53,220 nt of DNA. It comes from a virus. Positions 1 through 8,279 of this stretch are shown piece by piece (the stretch's first letter is position 1; every line of letters begins with the position of its first letter). The DNA is taken from positions 1 to 53,220 of IMG/VR virus record IMGVR_UViG_3300035670_000282. One strand, given 5' to 3'. The translations under genes and the position numbers were made by a program. The notes beneath the pieces are model-generated. The model worked only from the letters and a program-made list of their open reading frames with translations, did no database searches and was not told where the DNA came from.

Positions 1-912
1 TGGATCTTCTAAACCATCATCTGTAGATTTAAACCATTCCCTATAGATTGGTAATGGAGGTACTCTAAGTTCTACTTGAGTAGGATCAGGAAGTAATTCA
101 GGAATAGTTCTACTAGATTCTAAATATTTAAAGATATGTACTTTCTGTACATCATCCCAGTAATAAGAAGTACCACCAGTATCTGTAGTTGTATATACAG
201 CTAGATACATGGTTTCTTCTGGAGGTAAAGGTACTCCAGTTATACTTTGAGTATATTGGTTATCATCATTAACATAAGTACCTTCCGGTACAAATCCCCA
301 ACCATCTTCAGTAATAGTATATGTTAAATTTATAGTAAGAGTATTAGTGTAAGTATTTCTATATGAACCAGCATACTCATAATTAGTAGTTCTAGTTATA
401 TTTCTAGTTTCTTCTGTAGTTGTAGTAGTTGTAGTTGTAGTACCATCAGGATTAGTTGTAGTAGTAGTTTCAGTTACAGTAACTGTAGTTTTATAATAAT
501 AAGTATCTCTATAACTTCCTGTATTAAATCCATATCCCATATTTTCAGCTAACCAAGTCTTAGCCCACACATCATCATCTGGTAATCCATAACCAAAAGC
601 TAAGATGGTTACACTACCTGAATGTTTAGTTTCTAAATACTTTATAAACTTATCTAAATTAGCATAAGTATATCTATAAGTTATATCAGGTAATTGGTGT
701 CTATACTTCTTTGGATCTTTAGCATAAGTTGTGTACTTCTCTAAAGAACCTCTAGGACCACTTAATGAAGCATCAAGAATAGTAGGTACTATCTGTCTAC
801 CAGTAAGTATTCCAGATACCATAACAGATACTAGATAATTCTTAGGAACATCTTCTAGAGCTTTACTAGAATCTACTCCATAATAGGTAACTTTCTTACT
901 AAATAAACCCAT
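1..912 (-). CDS. late virion-region protein, C-terminus cut by window edge
   Basis: The frame starts at an ATG at 912 and stays open to position 1, so at least 304 residues are encoded and the stop lies outside the window. The N-terminus reads MGLFSKKVTYYGVDSSKAL. Around residues 150-165 there is a threonine run flanked by TETTTTTNPDG, and the rest is Tyr/Thr-rich and looks beta-structured. It lies downstream of the capsid gene, where N4-like phages encode gp51-gp54-type structural or ejected proteins, so a virion role is inferred from position only. A hairpin terminator separates it from the gene before it. I do not recognise the family. Confidence 0.72.
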   Translation of the reverse strand, partial: MGLFSKKVTYYGVDSSKALEDVPKNYLVSVMVSGILTGRQIVPTILDASLSGPRGSLEKYTTYAKDPKKYRHQLPDITYRYTYANLDKFIKYLETKHSGSVTILAFGYGLPDDDVWAKTWLAENMGYGFNTGSYRDTYYYKTTVTVTETTTTTNPDGTTTTTTTTTEETRNITRTTNYEYAGSYRNTYTNTLTINLTYTITEDGWGFVPEGTYVNDDNQYTQSITGVPLPPEETMYLAVYTTTDTGGTSYYWDDVQKVHIFKYLESSRTIPELLPDPTQVELRVPPLPIYREWFKSTDDGLEDP

Positions 913-922
913 TAGAATTACC

Positions 923-951
923 TAAAAAATTCCCCTCAATTAAGAGGGGAA
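923..951 (-). terminator. intrinsic terminator between two late genes
   Basis: TTCCCCTC at 930-937 pairs with GAGGGGAA at 944-951 around a 6-nt loop. Read on the minus strand, the stem is followed by a run of six T (complement of 924-929). It sits just after the stop of the coiled-coil protein gene, so it should end or attenuate leftward transcription before the next gene. Confidence 0.75.
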
Positions 952-964
952 AATTAATTACCTA

Positions 965-1786
965 TTAAGTATTGGTTTTAGCTCTAGCCCAGAGTTCACT
1001 TATTACTGTATCTATTACACCACCAGAAGTATAGTTTCCTGGTTTACCTGTAATAGCTGGATCAGCAGTCATCATTACAGACCAACCATCTATAATGGTC
1101 TTAGCTGCCTTCTGCTCTGCATCTCTATTAAACCCAGTAGCCTGTTTATTATAAAGATCATATTGAGCTTTAATCAAACCACCAGAAGGATTAACAGTTT
1201 GTACTAATTCAGTAGCTTTCTTCTGTACTAATAGATCTTTCTCAGCTTTAATCTTATCTATCTGAGCAGTATTAACAGATACTGTAGAATTAGCTAAGTT
1301 GGTTTCATTAGTTATCTTAGCTCTTAACTCAAGAATCTGTTGTTCCATAAGAGCAATCTTCTTTTGCTCAGTAAGAACCATTTGAGTCTTAAGTTCAATT
1401 TCCTTAGTAGCAAGTTCAATTTCTTTTCCTTTTAGAACTAGCTCTTGCTGTCTAATAAGTAGTTCTTGATCTTTAATCTGTAGCTCTTTAGCTTTAAGTA
1501 AGATATTGGCATCTATCTCTGCTTCTTGCTTAATAGTTAAAGATGTTTGAGCTTTAATTAATTCTGCTTGAGCATCTGCTTGCTGTTTACCAAGAAGAAA
1601 CTGCATAGCCTGAGCCATAGCATACTGCATAGCTCCAAGATAAGCAGTTGCATAGTCAGATCCCTTAATTCTATCTTCCTGATACTGCTCTTCTAGTCTA
1701 GAACCAACAGCAGTCATTAATACATCAAATACACCTGTACCATCAACATAACCAGTAGTAAGATCTTCTATCTTAATTTCAGCCAT
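965..1786 (-). CDS. coiled-coil structural protein (N4 gp54-like position)
   Basis: The 273-residue product is dominated by a long uninterrupted helix from about residue 65 to 200, rich in Lys, Glu, Gln and Leu (for example KELQIKDQELLIRQQELVLK), which predicts an extended coiled coil. The ends are less charged. In N4-like phages a coiled-coil virion protein is encoded shortly after the capsid gene (gp54 in N4), and this gene has that position. It begins at an ATG that overlaps the TAA of the preceding gene by one base, indicating translational coupling. The assignment to gp54 is inference from length, helical character and order. Confidence 0.75.
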   Translation of the reverse strand: MAEIKIEDLTTGYVDGTGVFDVLMTAVGSRLEEQYQEDRIKGSDYATAYLGAMQYAMAQAMQFLLGKQQADAQAELIKAQTSLTIKQEAEIDANILLKAKELQIKDQELLIRQQELVLKGKEIELATKEIELKTQMVLTEQKKIALMEQQILELRAKITNETNLANSTVSVNTAQIDKIKAEKDLLVQKKATELVQTVNPSGGLIKAQYDLYNKQATGFNRDAEQKAAKTIIDGWSVMMTADPAITGKPGNYTSGGVIDTVISELWARAKTNT

Positions 1787-2397
1787 TACTCAGTACCTCC
1801 AGCCATAGCTTGCTTTCTAGCTAACTCTTTAAGTTGTTCCTTATTAAGAGGAGGTAGAATCTCAATAGCAAACTCAGGTACTAGTCTAGCTCTTCTAACC
1901 TTATTACCCTTATTGTCTAGTACTGTTTGGAATACTGAACACTTACGTTCCTTAAGAAACTCATACATAATCTTAGGAATATGCCAACCTTCAGCACCAG
2001 CATTGAAAGGTACATACTTCTTATAGGTTCCAACCTTTGCTGAACCAACAGAAATAATTTCACCTTCCCAGTCTTTCTTAGCTGGATTCATACAAGTAAT
2101 TCTACATCTAACTAGTTGGTCAGCTTCTCTCTTTCTATTCTTTACTTTTTCTTGTTGAAACTCTTTACTAGATAGTGCTTTTACTTTCTTTGGTTTAGCT
2201 TCCATTGGTTCTTCTTCTTCAGTATTCCCTTCTAAAGCATTATTAATCTTAGCTCTAAGCTTATCTACACCCGTATTAGGATGATATTTGATACCCATAA
2301 GGTCAGCCCTAGCCTTAAGTGCTTGAAGCTCATCAGTGGCTTCTACGTAGCTTACAGAGGTATCTTCTTCTACTTCATTCATCATTTCTTCAGACAT
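1786..2397 (-). CDS. conserved late protein with SAP-like N-terminal segment (gp55-like position)
   Basis: I chose the ATG at 2397 (MSEEMMNEVEED) because AAGGTAAG lies just upstream; an earlier in-frame codon lacks a clear ribosome site. This gives 203 residues. After an acidic start, residues about 22-55 (LQALKARADLMGIKYHPNTG, then KLRAKI) resemble the short helix-extended-helix nucleic-acid-binding fold seen in SAP-like domains. A basic Lys/Glu stretch and a compact domain ending in LPPLNKEQLKELARKQ follow. It lies between a capsid-adjacent HNH gene and the coiled-coil protein. Its role is unknown; the position matches small N4 virion or assembly proteins such as gp55. Confidence 0.72.
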   Translation of the reverse strand: MSEEMMNEVEEDTSVSYVEATDELQALKARADLMGIKYHPNTGVDKLRAKINNALEGNTEEEEPMEAKPKKVKALSSKEFQQEKVKNRKREADQLVRCRITCMNPAKKDWEGEIISVGSAKVGTYKKYVPFNAGAEGWHIPKIMYEFLKERKCSVFQTVLDNKGNKVRRARLVPEFAIEILPPLNKEQLKELARKQAMAGGTE

Positions 2398-2436
2398 GTC
2401 ACTTACCTTTTTATATGTGGGTGGAACCACGGTTAA

Positions 2437-3051
2437 TTAACTAATAGCATTATCAATATGATTCTGCCAAACAAATCCTCCTGCTGATTTCTTCTTTCCT
2501 TTACAAACTTTAATAATAGAACTTGGATCTATTCCTAATTCAAAAGCAGCTTCTCTAGCAGAAAACCAAATCTTAATAATCTTGCCAGTTTCTTTGTCTA
2601 TTTGGGCAGTTTTTATAGCTTTAGATTTAGCTGAATTTTCTTCTAAAGAAATCCATTGACAGTTTTCTTTGAAGTATCCTAATTTAGAAGATATTCGATC
2701 AATAGTTAAATCGTCACTATAACCTTCTTGCATATCTTCCCAAAAACCTTCAAAAGTATTCCATTTATCACAAACAGTTACTCCTTTAGCTCCATAATCT
2801 ACATAACTATCATGGTTTGGATTAGAGCAGCGTTGTTTCATATTTCCATGTATTCTTCTAGCTCTATCTAATGACTTATCAAACTTAGTTAATGGACTAC
2901 AGTTATTGCCAGTACTACCACAACTTTGTAATTTTAATCCATTGTAATAAGGTTTTTCTACTTCTTGATTACAGTAAGAGCATTTAAATAATCCAAATCT
3001 AACTTTTGAATTACCATACTCTCTCATATCTAACTTTCTAATCAATAACAT
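2437..3051 (-). CDS. free-standing HNH-type endonuclease next to the capsid gene
   Basis: The 204-residue product begins with a zinc-ribbon-like CSYCNQEVEKPYYNG segment and continues with a motif common in phage HNH homing nucleases: RIHGNMKQRCSNPNHDSYVD, then YGAKGVTVCDKW, and TIDRISSKLGYFKENCQW. The C-terminal third (SAREAAFELGIDPSSIIKVC) looks like a NUMOD-type DNA-binding helix-turn-helix. The gene is inserted between the capsid gene and its downstream partner and is probably mobile, cutting capsid-less relatives. Its start codon lies at the edge of a 12-bp hairpin. MREYG at 3027 is an alternative start. Confidence 0.85.
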   Translation of the reverse strand: MLLIRKLDMREYGNSKVRFGLFKCSYCNQEVEKPYYNGLKLQSCGSTGNNCSPLTKFDKSLDRARRIHGNMKQRCSNPNHDSYVDYGAKGVTVCDKWNTFEGFWEDMQEGYSDDLTIDRISSKLGYFKENCQWISLEENSAKSKAIKTAQIDKETGKIIKIWFSAREAAFELGIDPSSIIKVCKGKKKSAGGFVWQNHIDNAIS

Positions 3052-3085
3052 ACTGCCTACTCCTAATTAAAGAAGTAGGCAGTAT
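3050..3085 (-). promoter_or_regulatory. 12-bp perfect hairpin over the HNH gene start
   Basis: ATACTGCCTACT at 3050-3061 is the exact inverted copy of AGTAGGCAGTAT at 3074-3085. In the leftward mRNA the 3' arm contains the first bases of the HNH start codon, and the AGGAG ribosome site lies at the loop/arm boundary. The hairpin could therefore act as an attenuator after the capsid gene and as a lid on HNH translation. No T-run follows, so it is not a classical terminator. Confidence 0.65.
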
Positions 3086-3117
3086 AGTTCAAAAGTCCCT
3101 ATTTGTCAATGGAACCC

Positions 3118-4614
3118 TTACCACTCTGCAAGCGAGTAAGTTAGGGCAATGTGCTCCGGTCTAAGTACCATGAACCCATACCACCATTTTATACTGAAAA
3201 ATCCAGTCTCACCATAAGGATCTTGAGTGGTGTGATTCTGAGCAGGAGGTACATGCTTGGTCTTAAACTTAACAGACTTACCGCTAGTCTGGAAACCAAT
3301 AGTGGTAAAGGAACCACTACCAACAACCAGCATAGGATAAACATTATAAGCGAAACCAGCACCATCAGCAGTAGAAGCATAACGGAAGAGAGTAGTCTCT
3401 TCAGCAGCATCAGCTACAGCACTACCAGCAGCATCCCAATGCATCATCTCAGGAACAACAATGAAGCGATAGTTATCTACTGCACCTACTTCACCTCTAG
3501 CTACCTGACCAGCAGAAGCATAACTAGCTACAGGAATAAATGCCTTATTACCATGATAGTCAGTCATCTTCATAATAGTAGGAAGAAGCTCAGAACCAAT
3601 ATAGATATACCGAGCAGCATTAACTACCTTGGTATCAACCATACGGCTACCAGAGATGAGAGTAGTATTCTTAGGACAACGGTTGTTATCTAGCTCAATA
3701 GAGCCCTTAACAAGGTCATCATAAGTAATAACATCATTGTTAGCATAGGTAGCATCATCACCATTAATAGTAGCTACAGAAGTAGCAGCACCAGGATAAC
3801 GAACTACACCAGCAGCATTGAGAAGGTCAATCTGAAGCTGATCTTCAGTCATCTCATTAGCAGCCTTAACTACTTCCTGAGTCAGATGCATCATCAGCTC
3901 AGAGTCAGTATCAAAGTCCATAGAATCCTGAGTGTACTCAGTGAAGAAGCCGAACTTCTCAATAGTACCTTCAAGTTCAATACGCTTCATACCAACACGA
4001 TTGACTCTACCACCAGTTTCAGACAGAGTAGGAATCTTACCCTGAATAGTACCTACATCCTTACTAGAACCATAAAGATTACCATAGTTACTATCATCAG
4101 TAGCAGCAATAGAAGTAACAGTGTAATCAGCACCAATAGCAGTTACAAATGCAGCATAAGAAGCAGCAGCATCAGTAGCAATATTAGTAATTGCACCAGG
4201 AACATAGCCTTCATTAGCAGCCCAAGCATTAAAATTAGCTTGTGCTTCTAGCAGTGCAGCAGCAGCACTAGTAGTGGAATCACCACGGAAGTACATGGTT
4301 TGGGATACAGGTTGACCTGCTCTTAGAACAGAAATATATGCAACCTTCTTAGCAGTAGCAGAAGCTAAAGCACCAGTAGCATCAATACCCATATCGTTAA
4401 GGTTACGATCATCCAGAATAGGAAGATAGTGGTATTGCTTAATGGTCTTACCCATGTTCTTAGGCATAGCTCTGGCATTAGCCATCTGACCAAAGTAAGT
4501 TTCTTTAGCAGCTTCTACTAGAGCCTTCTTATAAATATAATCAGTACGAAGCTGATTACCTACAGTAGAAGAAGAACCTCCTACTGGATCGTTATACATC
4601 ATCCCATTAGCCAT
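3118..4614 (-). CDS. major capsid protein, N4 gp56 family
   Basis: The 498-residue product has the N-terminal pattern of the N4-gp56 capsid family: RTDYIYKKALVEAAKETYFG, then MPKNMGKTIKQYHYLPILDD. The middle carries EKFGFFTEYTQDSMDFDTDS and the C-terminal part carries KHVPPAQNHTTQDPYGETGF and WWYGFMVLRPEHIA. It should form the HK97-fold icosahedral shell. The gene follows the scaffold-like and portal genes, as in N4. Codon choice is a little richer in GC and more regular than in its neighbours, typical of a highly expressed gene. Open frames on the opposite strand here are shadows of this biased coding sequence. Confidence 0.95.
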   Translation of the reverse strand: MANGMMYNDPVGGSSSTVGNQLRTDYIYKKALVEAAKETYFGQMANARAMPKNMGKTIKQYHYLPILDDRNLNDMGIDATGALASATAKKVAYISVLRAGQPVSQTMYFRGDSTTSAAAALLEAQANFNAWAANEGYVPGAITNIATDAAASYAAFVTAIGADYTVTSIAATDDSNYGNLYGSSKDVGTIQGKIPTLSETGGRVNRVGMKRIELEGTIEKFGFFTEYTQDSMDFDTDSELMMHLTQEVVKAANEMTEDQLQIDLLNAAGVVRYPGAATSVATINGDDATYANNDVITYDDLVKGSIELDNNRCPKNTTLISGSRMVDTKVVNAARYIYIGSELLPTIMKMTDYHGNKAFIPVASYASAGQVARGEVGAVDNYRFIVVPEMMHWDAAGSAVADAAEETTLFRYASTADGAGFAYNVYPMLVVGSGSFTTIGFQTSGKSVKFKTKHVPPAQNHTTQDPYGETGFFSIKWWYGFMVLRPEHIALTYSLAEW

Positions 4615-4635
4615 GATAAATCACCTATAATAATA

Positions 4636-5712
4636 TTAAATATATTTACTACTCATAATCTTCTCAAACTCTTCATCACTCATATCAAGTGGGTTAAAGT
4701 CATCTGAAGCTTTAGTAGTCGCATTACTTTTTGTAGAACTAGCAGCTTTCTTCCGTTTTGCAACAGAAGGATCTACTTTATTGGTTGCTTTAATATTACT
4801 AGCAGTGAATGTTCCTGCTTGGGTTGGGTTATTAAAACCTCCCTGAGCTTGAATTGCATCACCCACTTGTTTATAAGCTTCAATATCAGATAGGCCAACA
4901 AGCCTGCCTAACATGCGCTCTCGTTCTACTACTGACTGGATCTTTTCATAGATACCAGCTTGTACATGTTCATTGATAATCTTAATTAAAACTGGATTAT
5001 CAAGAATTACTTTCTTACTTGGTTCATCCCACTTATTGCCAATAACATCAGCAGTCACTTTAAAAGATTCTGTGTCCTTAATTTCATCAAGTACAGAATC
5101 TAGTTCTAACTCTTTGTCACTAACAGTGTAAGCTTTGGGCTGATACTTTTCAGCATTATCCATATCTAAATCTAAAGGATCTATATTAGAATCTTTTAGA
5201 AATTTAGTTACCGCATTTGGATCTTTTCTACTTAGGTCAATTAGAAAACTAATCTTACCTTCATCTAAAAGTCCATTATTTTCTAAGAGCTTTACTATCT
5301 TTAGATTAGGCGCTAGAGCCTTCATCTTCTTAGTATAGTTAGCTCCCATTTGCATAAGCTGTCTAGCATCTTCAATACTAGAAACTTGCATCTCTTTACC
5401 ATTAGCTTTAAATGGAGCTAATAGCTTCTCATACTCTTGCTTATAATCTAACTCTGTAGCTTCCTCAGAGGCTGTAGAATCGTCTGTATCATCCTCATCA
5501 GTACTGTCCCCTTCCTCATCATCAGAAAGAGGCTCAGAGACCGTTTGGGAGGCTTCTACATCTTCTTCTTCATCGGTTCCTTCATCGGAGCTTTCTTCTT
5601 GTTGCACTTCTTCTTCATTGGAAGATTCCTCTAATTTAGAATAATACTCATCTATTTCATCATCTGGAATATCTAAAATATCTATTTCTTCTTCAGTTTG
5701 GTTCTCATCCAT
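4636..5712 (-). CDS. scaffold-like capsid assembly protein (gp57-like)
   Basis: The 358-residue product starts with about 95 very acidic residues (runs of Glu, Asp, Ser and Thr), followed by a helical, Lys/Glu/Leu-rich body and a basic tail segment (KRKKAASSTKSNATTK) before an acidic end. That layout, with a position directly upstream of the capsid gene and downstream of the portal, fits an internal scaffolding protein, as proposed for N4 gp57. No protease motif is visible. Function is inferred from composition and order. Confidence 0.78.
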   Translation of the reverse strand: MDENQTEEEIDILDIPDDEIDEYYSKLEESSNEEEVQQEESSDEGTDEEEDVEASQTVSEPLSDDEEGDSTDEDDTDDSTASEEATELDYKQEYEKLLAPFKANGKEMQVSSIEDARQLMQMGANYTKKMKALAPNLKIVKLLENNGLLDEGKISFLIDLSRKDPNAVTKFLKDSNIDPLDLDMDNAEKYQPKAYTVSDKELELDSVLDEIKDTESFKVTADVIGNKWDEPSKKVILDNPVLIKIINEHVQAGIYEKIQSVVERERMLGRLVGLSDIEAYKQVGDAIQAQGGFNNPTQAGTFTASNIKATNKVDPSVAKRKKAASSTKSNATTKASDDFNPLDMSDEEFEKIMSSKYI

Positions 5713-5713
5713 A

Positions 5714-6058
5714 TTAAGACTCCAGTTCCTCAGACATGAGTTCTTCTCTTACTTCTTCATCTTCTTTAAGAGACTTCTCAGCCATTCTACCTAACTGGAA
5801 TATAGTAGCTAAATATTGTCTGAAATAACCAATAGCCAGAATACTATTATCAATCTGTCTCTGATCTTCTGCACTCTGTAAACTAGGATCAGCCTTTAGT
5901 AATACTAATCTACTAGCTTCTTCTACAAAGTATCCATCATCAATAACTTTCTTAAAGTCCTTATTCTTAGTTAGCTTTAGTAGACTATTCATTTTGTCTA
6001 CAGTTTCCTTTCCCTGCTTAATACTAATTTCAATAGTTTCTATATTCTGGTCAGTCAT
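5714..6058 (-). CDS. small helical protein between portal and scaffold (gp58-like position)
   Basis: The 114-residue product is predicted all helical (KQGKETVDKMNSLLKLTKNK in the first third, then YFRQYLATIFQLGRMAEKSL) and ends in a Glu-rich tail. It is separated from the scaffold gene by one base, so the two are likely translated together. The position corresponds to N4 gp58. No enzymatic motif is visible, and a role in head assembly is only inferred. Confidence 0.7.
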   Translation of the reverse strand: MTDQNIETIEISIKQGKETVDKMNSLLKLTKNKDFKKVIDDGYFVEEASRLVLLKADPSLQSAEDQRQIDNSILAIGYFRQYLATIFQLGRMAEKSLKEDEEVREELMSEELES

Positions 6059-6113
6059 TTCGTGTGTCCTCTATAAAGAGATATATTAAAAGTAATTTAT
6101 TATTAGTAATAAA

Positions 6114-8273
6114 TCAAGTTTCTTTGGATTTAGCTTCCTGAGATTTAATTAAAGCATCTACTGCTTTTAAATCTAAGTTAGCTTTTCTATCAAATTCCTT
6201 CTTAGCTATCTCCTTCTCTACATCTACACCTCGTTCTTTATGAATGAAGTCTAGATCCTTTAGATCAGCTTCTGAACCAACTGCTCTAGCCTTAGCTAGT
6301 TCAGCTTGAGTCTTAGCTGACTTAAGTTCTACATCTACTTGGTTCTCTGCACCCTTAGCTCTTTCGTTCTGTACTTGTGCTTCAAGTAGAGCCATCTGTA
6401 GTTCTTGCATCTTCTGAGCCATAGGATCAGGCTGAGGTTGATATGTTTCAATCTTCTTAGCTAGATCAGGCATCTTTCTCAGTCTAGCTATATCAGCTAA
6501 TATCATTTGGCTCATATCCATAGGCATTGAATTACCCATAGTCTGAAGCATGAATGCTAATTCCTGAGCTTTCTGATTATCAGCTTCAGCAGTACTAATA
6601 GTTAATTTAAGATCAAAATTACCAGGAAGATCATCTCTCTTAACAGTTACAAACTCTTCATTAGTAACTCTTACTATTTCTTCCTCAGAAAGAAATTCAC
6701 CATTCATGGCTATAATCTTTCTACCTATCTCTACTATTCCATTAGCTAATCTTCTCAGAATACCTAGCTCTCTCTTAGATGCTGCATCTAATGCTCCTCT
6801 AATACCAGCAGCAACATCACCTAAAGCAGCAGAACCAATACCTGAACTATAAGCTTTTACACCAGTAAGTGATTCAGCTTCCATGTTCTGTAGATTAATC
6901 ATGTATTGTGCAGACTGAGGTATTTCAGGATATGTATGCATATACATAGCCTGTCTCGGATCTACATTAACATTAAATTCATAATCTAATCCCTTATCAA
7001 ACTTTCTTTTATTAGTTACATCTAAAGCATCCTTTCTTACTCCCATCTGTCCATTAGCACTTCTACCCATAATATCAATCATGCCACGGGTAACAGCACC
7101 TATAATCTTTTGGTTATCTTCTAATAATGCACCATCTGGTTCACCATAGATAGACTTACGAACAGGTAAATACTGTACTACTACAAAGGGTAATTTCTTA
7201 TCAGGGAATGGGTTTTCTTCCATTCTAATAATAGTATCACCAACCCATGTAACTACTATTGGTTCAGCAATACCATCTCCATCTATATCCCAGTATCCCC
7301 AATACTCATAAGCTACAAACTTCTGTCTAGGCTTATCTTTAAATCTAAAACCAGAATCATCCTCTGTTGCATAATCTGGTTCTTCAATAGGACTAAGTAG
7401 AGTAGATTCTTTAATCTTATCTAAGTTTTTATACTTACCATCTTTCTTTAATTCAGAAAGAGAAGTTTCAAAACTATAAATAATAAAATTAGCTTTATCT
7501 GTATCACCTTCACATGTGGGATCAATAATAACATTATTATAATCACAAATGTCAATAGTAGGTTGGTTTCTAATAACCTTAAGCTCTGTAACCATCTCAG
7601 TACCAGTTTGTACTGGTTGTAATGGCATACCAGCTTGCATACTCATCTGAATAGCCTGTTGCATCTCAGGAGGTATCTGTTGAGCAGCATTAGGATCTTG
7701 CTGTAAAGCTTGAGCCATAGCTTGTAACTGTTGTACATAAGCAGGATCTTGAGAAGGAACAAACTCAATAATAGGTTGTTCTACTTCTACTTCCTCTTCT
7801 TCATAATCCCAACCTACTCTACAAATTACTGTACCTTCATCTACAGCAGTTCTTACATATTCATCTATAAAACTAACCTTTTTAATCTTAGTATTGAATT
7901 GATTATTTAATACTAATTGGTTCTGTATAGCTGCTTGTTTGTCTTCCCAAGTAACAGGATTAACATCAAATAAATCTTCTGTAGATAAGAAAGCTTCTGA
8001 TAAAGCTGCATATCTCCATTCAGCTTGCTTCCTAATAAGCTTAGGAACAATCTTAGATCTACCTGGCTTAGACTCTACTAAAGCTTTACCTCTAACATAT
8101 AAATTATCTAACCAAGTATTAATCTTGGTTACTTGACCATCATGTGAGGTTTGAGATTCTTGGTAATCTTGTTTTAAATCACTTAACTTTGGTGGATTCT
8201 TCCATGAGGTAAAACCATCTTCTACTTCTTCTGTAGAATTATTTTCCTCTAGTTCTAATTCTTCATCATTCAT
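6114..8273 (-). CDS. portal protein (N4 gp59-like)
   Basis: The 719-residue product is close in size to N4 gp59 (about 760 residues). Typical portal features include WLDNLYVRGKALVESKPGRS near residues 50-70, a central region with QKFVAYEYWGYWDIDGDG, the segment FVVVQYLPVRKSIYGEPDGA, and a long helical C-terminal part rich in Gln and Ala (MAQKMQELQMALLEAQVQNE). It would form the dodecameric DNA channel at one capsid vertex. The gene precedes the gp58-, scaffold- and capsid-like genes. A Gln/Ala/Met-rich insertion near residues 180-220 is longer than I would expect. Confidence 0.93.
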   Translation of the reverse strand: MNDEELELEENNSTEEVEDGFTSWKNPPKLSDLKQDYQESQTSHDGQVTKINTWLDNLYVRGKALVESKPGRSKIVPKLIRKQAEWRYAALSEAFLSTEDLFDVNPVTWEDKQAAIQNQLVLNNQFNTKIKKVSFIDEYVRTAVDEGTVICRVGWDYEEEEVEVEQPIIEFVPSQDPAYVQQLQAMAQALQQDPNAAQQIPPEMQQAIQMSMQAGMPLQPVQTGTEMVTELKVIRNQPTIDICDYNNVIIDPTCEGDTDKANFIIYSFETSLSELKKDGKYKNLDKIKESTLLSPIEEPDYATEDDSGFRFKDKPRQKFVAYEYWGYWDIDGDGIAEPIVVTWVGDTIIRMEENPFPDKKLPFVVVQYLPVRKSIYGEPDGALLEDNQKIIGAVTRGMIDIMGRSANGQMGVRKDALDVTNKRKFDKGLDYEFNVNVDPRQAMYMHTYPEIPQSAQYMINLQNMEAESLTGVKAYSSGIGSAALGDVAAGIRGALDAASKRELGILRRLANGIVEIGRKIIAMNGEFLSEEEIVRVTNEEFVTVKRDDLPGNFDLKLTISTAEADNQKAQELAFMLQTMGNSMPMDMSQMILADIARLRKMPDLAKKIETYQPQPDPMAQKMQELQMALLEAQVQNERAKGAENQVDVELKSAKTQAELAKARAVGSEADLKDLDFIHKERGVDVEKEIAKKEFDRKANLDLKAVDALIKSQEAKSKET

Positions 8274-8279
8274 AAATAA

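Noticed and set aside
3151-4251. Long open frames on the plus strand opposite the capsid gene
   Set aside because: They are Ser/Thr-rich shadows of a strongly codon-biased gene, with no ribosome sites.
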